From Hallerella sp964587155 (GTDB lineage Bacteria; Fibrobacterota; Fibrobacteria; Fibrobacterales; Fibrobacteraceae), in contig CAZPKF010000006.1 of assembly GCA_964587155.1 (NCBI GenBank), forward strand, positions 1-64,000: a DNA stretch of 64,000 bases, read 5' to 3'. Below are positions 59,228 to 64,000 of this stretch, one piece after another. The notes under the pieces were generated by a model. The model saw nothing but the letters and a program-made list of their open reading frames with translations. It made no database searches and was not told the origin of the DNA. Every line of letters begins with the position of its first letter. Positions within the stretch are counted from its first letter, which is position 1. Position numbers and translations under genes: made by a program.

Positions 59228-60804
59228 CCGTTTAAAGTTTCTTTGTAAATCTTATATGCCAATCCATCGATAATGGCGAACCAAGAAGCCTCGATGATAT
59301 TCGAAGAGACTCCGGCAACATGCCACGTGTCCTTTTCATCGCCAAACATGGACCAAACCCTCACGTGGGCATCGGAGCCTACGTTCGAACCCAACACGCG
59401 CACCTTGAAATCGTCCATGCGGACTTTCGCCATATAAGGAAAATAAGGCGTAAGGGCTTTGCGGAGTGCGGCATCCAACGCGTTGACGGGACCGTCGCCC
59501 TCTGCCACTTGAAGGCTTACTTCATCGTTCACCCGCAATTTGACCGAAGCTTGCGACACACTCACCCCTTGCCGCGAGCGGTCTTCGATTAAGCGGTAAT
59601 TTTCAACAGCAAATGGCAATGTAAAATGGCCAAGAGTTTGATAAACGAGCATTTCAAAGCTCGCTTCGGCACTGTCAAAATGCCAACCGGCATTTTCCCG
59701 CTCCTTGATCAATTGCAACAGTTTTTGAACTTTCGGATCTTTCTTGTCGATGTTCACATGGAGCAATTCGCGGACTTTTTCGACAACCAAGGATCCGCCC
59801 GCCTGGTCACTGGCGACAAATACACGGCTGTTCCCCACCAGCTGGGGACTGATGTGTTCAAAGCTCCGGGACACTTTCATGACGCCGTCTATATGGGCGC
59901 CCCCCTTATGAGCAAAAGCCGCATCGCCGACATACGGTGCATTTACGTTGCTGGGAATGTTGACAATTTGGTCGTAAGCCAAACTCACCTTCCGCAAATC
60001 CGACAAATTTTTTTCGCAAAACGGATGCTTGCCCAATTTCAAAATCAAGTCGGCGGCAATCGTCGTCAGATTCGCATTGCCGCAACGTTCGCCATAACCG
60101 TTCAAAACGCCTTGAATCATCGACATGCCACATTGTACGGCAACCAAAGAATTCGCCACAGCCAAACCGCTGTCATTGTGCGCGTGAAGTCCCAAGGGCA
60201 CTGAAACTTTTTCTTGGACAACCCGAATGATCTTTTCGAGTTCCCACGGCATCGTTCCACCGTTCGTATCGCAAAGGACGATAAAGTCAGCTCCGCCGAG
60301 TTCCGCCGCTTTCAAGGTATCCAACGCATATTGCGGATTCGCTTTGTACCCGTCGAAAAAATGTTCCGCATCGTAAACGACTTCTTCGGCATTTTCTTTT
60401 AAAAAACGGACAGAAGATTCAATCATGTCGAGATTTTCTTCGAGAGTCGTGCGAATGACTTCTGTCACATGCAAATCCCAGCTTTTCCCAAAAATAGTCA
60501 TTACGGGAGCCTTACTCGCCACAAGCGATTTCAGCAGGGGGTCGTCTTCCGCCAAAACCTTGGGCCGCCGCGTACTGCCAAAAGCGGCCACTTTCGCATG
60601 GGACAAATGCATGTCTCCGATTTGCTTGAAAAATTCGACATCCACCGGGTTGCTGGGATTAGGCCATCCTCCTTCGATGTAATCAAAACCGAAGGAGTCT
60701 AACAATTTCGCCGCTTGGAGCTTATCTCCCAGCGACAGCGAGATTTTACGATCTTGATTACCATCACGCAGCGTGGTGTCGTAAAGAAAAACATCGGAGT
60801 TCAT
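59224..60804 (-). CDS. cimA: Citramalate synthase
   Basis: About 526 residues. Re-type HMGL barrel with VFLYDTTLRDGNQDRKISLS, IEGGWPNPSNPVDVEFF, GLHAHNDSGLAVANSLVAV and NGYGERCGNANLTTIAADL, and a C-terminal LeuA dimer/regulatory domain (about 395-526). The KISLSLGDKL and GGWPNPSN features separate CimA from isopropylmalate synthase. It condenses pyruvate and acetyl-CoA for isoleucine synthesis that bypasses threonine. The ATG at 60804 follows a TAGATT 6 nt upstream, another possibly leaderless start. A TTG two codons earlier is possible. Confidence 0.92.
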   Translation of the reverse strand: MNSDVFLYDTTLRDGNQDRKISLSLGDKLQAAKLLDSFGFDYIEGGWPNPSNPVDVEFFKQIGDMHLSHAKVAAFGSTRRPKVLAEDDPLLKSLVASKAPVMTIFGKSWDLHVTEVIRTTLEENLDMIESSVRFLKENAEEVVYDAEHFFDGYKANPQYALDTLKAAELGGADFIVLCDTNGGTMPWELEKIIRVVQEKVSVPLGLHAHNDSGLAVANSLVAVQCGMSMIQGVLNGYGERCGNANLTTIAADLILKLGKHPFCEKNLSDLRKVSLAYDQIVNIPSNVNAPYVGDAAFAHKGGAHIDGVMKVSRSFEHISPQLVGNSRVFVASDQAGGSLVVEKVRELLHVNIDKKDPKVQKLLQLIKERENAGWHFDSAEASFEMLVYQTLGHFTLPFAVENYRLIEDRSRQGVSVSQASVKLRVNDEVSLQVAEGDGPVNALDAALRKALTPYFPYMAKVRMDDFKVRVLGSNVGSDAHVRVWSMFGDEKDTWHVAGVSSNIIEASWFAIIDGLAYKIYKETLNG

Positions 60805-60850
60805 GGTCAAAATCTAATAAAATCTATTCTTTAAAATGAATTGTATTTTT

Positions 60851-61411
60851 TTATTCTCGCGAAATCATACCCCGACGAACATCTTCCGTCCGACCAGATC
60901 CTTCTAGCAAGGAAAGCAGTCGAAAACCGAATTCTTCGGCCGTTCCCGGACCCTGACTGGTCACCACTTTTCCATCGACAACGACGCGGTCTTTTGAATA
61001 AGCTCCGCATTTATTTTGCAATTCTCCTTCGGTCGAAGGATAGCCTGTCACTTCTTTGTCTTGCAAAATGTCTGCCGCAGCCAAAACGGTTGGACCGGCA
61101 CAAATGGCAGCCACCCATTTTCCAGAATCGCGGAATGTACGGACCAGTTTCAAAACCGCCGCAGAATTTCGGAGATTTTCCACCCCGCGGGATCCCCCTG
61201 GAACAAAAATCCCCGAAAACAGGGATGTGTCCACTTCGGAAAGCAGCATGTCCGCAATGACATTCAAACCGTGCGCCCCCGAAACCAGAAGTTTTCCCGA
61301 AATGCTGGCCAAGGACACCTGGACCTGTCCGCGGAGCAAGATGTCAAACGGCACGACGACTTCGGATTCTTCAAAACCATCCGCCATCAAAAACAAAATA
61401 TGATTCGCCAT
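60851..61411 (-). CDS. DJ-1/PfpI family protein
   Basis: 186 residues. Conserved pieces: MANHILFLMADGFEESE with the Glu that hydrogen-bonds the nucleophile, the PGGSRGVENLR loop, the nucleophile elbow VAAICAGPTVLAAADIL with Cys, and the TSQGPGTAEEFGFRLLSLLE end typical of DJ-1. Family members are glyoxalase/deglycase-like, chaperone or oxidative-stress proteins; the specific activity is open. AAGGAG precedes the ATG. It lies between mltD and cimA on the minus strand. Confidence 0.88.
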   Translation of the reverse strand: MANHILFLMADGFEESEVVVPFDILLRGQVQVSLASISGKLLVSGAHGLNVIADMLLSEVDTSLFSGIFVPGGSRGVENLRNSAAVLKLVRTFRDSGKWVAAICAGPTVLAAADILQDKEVTGYPSTEGELQNKCGAYSKDRVVVDGKVVTSQGPGTAEEFGFRLLSLLEGSGRTEDVRRGMISRE

Positions 61412-61450
61412 GAAAGACTCCTTTTTACAAAAACAAATTAACCATTCCCG

Positions 61451-63367
61451 TCAATTTCGCGGATGCTTGATTTTCAAGACTTCGCCGGCTTTGACTTTTG
61501 TCGAATTTTTATTGTTCCATTCAACGATTTCTTCAATGGTCACGCCGAACTTTCGCGAAATATCCCAAAGGGCTTCGCCCGATTGAACGGTATAGGAAAA
61601 TCCCTCCGATTTTTCCGATGCGGAAGGCGGCTCCGCCGATTTTTTGACGGGTTTCTTAACTGCTTTCGCCGACGATTTCTTCTGGGCTGGCAAATCGGAC
61701 GGCTTTGAAACAAAGAGGATGTCACCCGCTTTGATTTTTCCCACATCGGAAATTCCATTCCACGTTTTGAGATTTTCTGTCGAAACGCCGAATTTACGCG
61801 AAATGGAGCTTAGATTGTCTCCGGACTTGACCTTGTATTTTCGTGCATCCGCCTTTTTCGTTTTAACCGAAACAGATGGAATCTCGGCAGAAGCGGCCGC
61901 CGGAAGCGGAATCATCAGCATTTGACCCTGCCGGATACGCGTACCTTTCAAATGATTCGCCGACTGGATATCTTTTACCGAAACACCATAACGCCGGGAT
62001 ATTTTCCCCAGATTTTCCCCCGCTTTCACTTTGTGGTATTGCCAACGGGAAAATTTACTTTTGTCCATCTTGGCATAAGCGACGAGGAAGGAATCGCGGG
62101 AACCTTCGGGAATGCGCAAAACATAGCCGGATTCCTTGGGCGGCGTGCACCAACGGTTGAGTTCCAGATTCAATTCCTGAATCGTTTTCGTATCCACGCC
62201 AGAAGCTTCCGCCACTTTATCCAAGGGCATGAACTCGACGACGGTCACCGTGTCGAATGGAGGGCGTTCTTTTTTTTCAACGGCCATGCCGTAATGCTCC
62301 GGATAGTGCCCAATCGTCATCGCCGCCAGAATGCGCGGAACATAATGCATCGTCTCTTTGGGGAGTTTCAAATCCCAATAAGTTACGGCAAGGCTCGAAT
62401 CCCGAAGGGTATCTTCCCGCACTTCGCGAATGCGCTTGCGGACACAACCTTCACCGCAATTGTATGCGGCCATGGCCAAAAGCCAATCTCCGAATTCGCC
62501 GTGCAGGCGTTTCAAATACCGCAGCGCGGCCGTTGTCGAAAGTTCTGGATTGCGCCGCAAATCCAACCAGTAATCCTGATAAAGCCCGTAACGTTTTCCC
62601 GTAGAGGGAATGAATTGCCAAATGCCCGCCGCTTTCGCCCGACTGTAAGCTTTAATCTTGTAACCGGATTCCACCAAAGCGAGGAATATCAAATCGCGGG
62701 GCATCTCCATGGAGTCTATTTTGGCAAAGATCATGTCTTCAAATGCTGTTTTCCGCGACAGGGAGGCCTCGGTAAACGCGCGTGCCCGCGTTGACATGTA
62801 TTGAATTTCTTGTAAAACGCGCTCATTGAACTCCACGGGCAATGAAAATTCAGCCAAATTCAGCGTATCCAGAAAATTGCCGATTTCTTCACGCTCCGCA
62901 CTGTCAAGCGGTGGCTCGTCCAAATTTTCAAGACCCTCGTCATCAAAATCGTAGCGGATATATGCCGATGCATCCTCGCCCATTTCCAAAATTCCCGAAT
63001 AGACTTCATCTAACGCGGCGATAATTCTTACCGGCATATCCTTGCGGTAAAGAGAATCCTGCGGACGCGCCAATTCGGAATACACCGGATCGTAACGCTC
63101 CTCTACCAGTTTTTTCAACGATAAATCTAAATGATGCCTGGCGACAAGATAATCACCCTCTTCCATGGCCTGGAGAGCGAACTGATATTGCTGCCATGAT
63201 TCCCGCTGTTCTTCTTCGGGAGAGACCCAATCGCTCAGGGCGCGGGATAAAAAGGATTCTTCGGCTTCTGGCGTATAAACTACGCTATTAGAAGCGGCGC
63301 AGGAGCAGAGAGCACAGAAAAGAATCCCTGAAAAAAAGAAGAGGGCACCCCTCTTCAGGGCGGCCAT
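61451..63367 (-). CDS. Membrane-bound lytic transglycosylase D-like protein
   Basis: About 638 residues. A lipoprotein-like signal (ALFFFSGILFCALCSC) leads to the family-1 lytic transglycosylase domain with LIFLALVESGYKIKAYSRAK (catalytic Glu) and GIWQFIPSTGKRYGL, then MAAYNCGEGCVRKRI. Three LysM domains follow (about 450-500, 520-565 and 590-638: KVKAGENLGKISRRYGVS, KVKSGDNLSSISRKFGVS, TVQSGEALWDISRKFGVT) that bind peptidoglycan. It cuts glycan strands to 1,6-anhydroMurNAc ends. The ATG at 63367 overlaps the previous stop (TGATG); a longer frame is rejected. Confidence 0.93.
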   Translation of the reverse strand: MAALKRGALFFFSGILFCALCSCAASNSVVYTPEAEESFLSRALSDWVSPEEEQRESWQQYQFALQAMEEGDYLVARHHLDLSLKKLVEERYDPVYSELARPQDSLYRKDMPVRIIAALDEVYSGILEMGEDASAYIRYDFDDEGLENLDEPPLDSAEREEIGNFLDTLNLAEFSLPVEFNERVLQEIQYMSTRARAFTEASLSRKTAFEDMIFAKIDSMEMPRDLIFLALVESGYKIKAYSRAKAAGIWQFIPSTGKRYGLYQDYWLDLRRNPELSTTAALRYLKRLHGEFGDWLLAMAAYNCGEGCVRKRIREVREDTLRDSSLAVTYWDLKLPKETMHYVPRILAAMTIGHYPEHYGMAVEKKERPPFDTVTVVEFMPLDKVAEASGVDTKTIQELNLELNRWCTPPKESGYVLRIPEGSRDSFLVAYAKMDKSKFSRWQYHKVKAGENLGKISRRYGVSVKDIQSANHLKGTRIRQGQMLMIPLPAAASAEIPSVSVKTKKADARKYKVKSGDNLSSISRKFGVSTENLKTWNGISDVGKIKAGDILFVSKPSDLPAQKKSSAKAVKKPVKKSAEPPSASEKSEGFSYTVQSGEALWDISRKFGVTIEEIVEWNNKNSTKVKAGEVLKIKHPRN

Positions 63368-63597
63368 CACTGGTCGTAGTCCAAATCTTCCGCGTAATCG
63401 TTCCAAATTTGGTCCCGCTTGAAAGTCGGCTTGTCAAAGTTGACTTCTTCGTCCAAATCTTCTTCTTCCTCTTCTTCTTCTTCGTTTTCCTCGTCGTTGG
63501 AAAGCGGAACCGACGGTTCAATGCTATCGTTCTTGGGACGACGACCGCAATACAGGGTTTCCATCGCTTCGGAATTGTCCAAGTTTTTAAGATTCAT
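63367..63597 (-). CDS. Small acidic protein of unknown function
   Basis: 76 residues, starting MNLKNLDNSEAMETLYCGRR and continuing with a run of glutamates (EEENEEEEEEEEDLDEE) before a C-terminal IWNDYAEDLDYDQ. It is probably disordered apart from short ends. GAGGTG lies 8 nt before the ATG at 63597, which is chosen over an earlier frame start. The stop overlaps the mltD start, suggesting coupling. No family was recognised. Confidence 0.6.
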   Translation of the reverse strand: MNLKNLDNSEAMETLYCGRRPKNDSIEPSVPLSNDEENEEEEEEEEDLDEEVNFDKPTFKRDQIWNDYAEDLDYDQ

Positions 63598-63614
63598 GGA
63601 AATACACCTCGTTT

Positions 63615-63776
63615 TTATTTGCCAAGAGCGCTGTTCACGCCAAACCAAATGATTCCCGCCGCCAAAAGGGAAAGAAACATCGTTGCGTAAATCAATACGC
63701 GATTAAACCGGTAAGCCCTTTGATTCTTTCGACTCCAAAAAGGACGTCCCGGATTGTTTGCGTGTTTTGCACTCAT
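63615..63776 (-). CDS. Small membrane protein (53 residues)
   Basis: Open from ATG 63776 to TAA 63615: a basic N-terminus (MSAKHANNPGRPFWSRKNQR) followed by one membrane helix (VLIYATMFLSLLAAGIIWFG) and a short tail. Minus-strand TATATTTT ends 4 nt before the ATG, so the mRNA may be leaderless. It is followed within about 20 bp by the small acidic protein and then mltD, so it probably heads this operon. Function unknown. Confidence 0.65.
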   Translation of the reverse strand: MSAKHANNPGRPFWSRKNQRAYRFNRVLIYATMFLSLLAAGIIWFGVNSALGK

Positions 63777-63870
63777 AGCGAAAATATACACATCGACTTG
63801 AAAAAAACAAGTAGGGCAACAAAATATTTCACATTCAGCGGATTAAAGTCCAAATCGCTCCGCTGAAAGA

Positions 63871-63930
63871 TTTCATGCCGCCATTACCAATTTACGATAA
63901 TTTCATGCCGCCATTACCAATTTACGATAT
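63871..63930. repeat. 30-bp tandem duplication
   Basis: Two adjacent 30-bp copies beginning TTTCATGCCGCCATTACC and differing only in the last base. They lie just upstream of a possible plus-strand ORF at the window edge. Confidence 0.95.
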
Positions 63931-63943
63931 CATCCTTTGCAGT

Positions 63944-64000
63944 ATGAATCATATGGACCGATTGCGAGCCGTAATAAATGAATTGCGCCGTGGGGAGAAC
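63944..64000 (+). CDS. Partial ORF at the window edge
   Basis: An ATG at 63944 opens a frame that stays open to the end of the window (19 codons, MNHMDRLRAVINELRRGEN). It has no clear ribosome-binding site and may not be a gene; only its start is visible. The tandem 30-bp duplication lies 14 bp upstream. Confidence 0.3.
   Translation, partial: MNHMDRLRAVINELRRGEN

Overview
The window looks like a chromosome segment from a Fibrobacter-type bacterium (Fibrobacterota, FCB group). The signs are a GH94 cellobiose phosphorylase, a PorU-like gingipain-fold protease of the type IX secretion type, citramalate synthase, class I fumarase, and TAnnTTTG-type promoter elements like those known from Bacteroidetes. 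No rRNA, tRNA, intact transposase or CRISPR array was recognised. Most genes are on the minus strand in tightly packed, often ATGA-overlapping operons.

Layout. 0-5 kb: PspC protein, flotillin-like FloA, a ZnuA/ZnuC-type metal uptake pair without a permease, an MTHFR-family protein and a lipoprotein. 5-10.4 kb: SMC and two envelope proteins. 10.4-18.3 kb: a sugar ABC importer (ATPase, binding lipoprotein, two permeases) preceded by a degenerate receiver-like gene and followed by a DUF2062-DUF1015 fusion; the MalG-type permease carries a large predicted periplasmic propeller insert. 18.3-18.8 kb: non-coding. 18.8-29.8 kb: ybaB, dnaX, pheT, mfd, endonuclease I and a BY-kinase with a YG-repeat tail. 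29.8-31.8 kb: a decayed Eco47II/Sau96I-like restriction-modification locus between imperfect direct repeats. 31.8-35 kb: cellobiose phosphorylase with a PadR regulator. 35-44.3 kb: a minus-strand run fumarase-hisH-hisF-tldD-porU-membrane protein. 44.4-46.7 kb: an Ala-rich envelope protein, hflX behind an unusual terminator/ribosome-binding-site hairpin, and an ORF without a normal start codon.

46.7-51 kb is an AT-rich accessory island. It holds a DUF4417 / EndoU-like toxin / probable immunity operon behind a strongly structured leader, an XRE-ImmA/IrrE regulator-protease with a PIN partner, an antitoxin-like ORF starting at ATA, and gene fragments. 51-64 kb returns to core genes: gatB, a PIN protein, an outer-membrane protein with eleven 12-residue repeats, metG, a SpoU methyltransferase, hisD, cimA, a DJ-1/PfpI protein, MltD with three LysM domains, small membrane/acidic proteins, and a 30-bp tandem duplication at the right edge.

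The strongest candidates for something undescribed are the propeller-bearing sugar permease operon, the structured leader of the DUF4417-EndoU cassette, and the hflX hairpin. Several promoters lie so close to the ATG that leaderless mRNAs are likely. All assignments come from reading the sequence; no database search was run.
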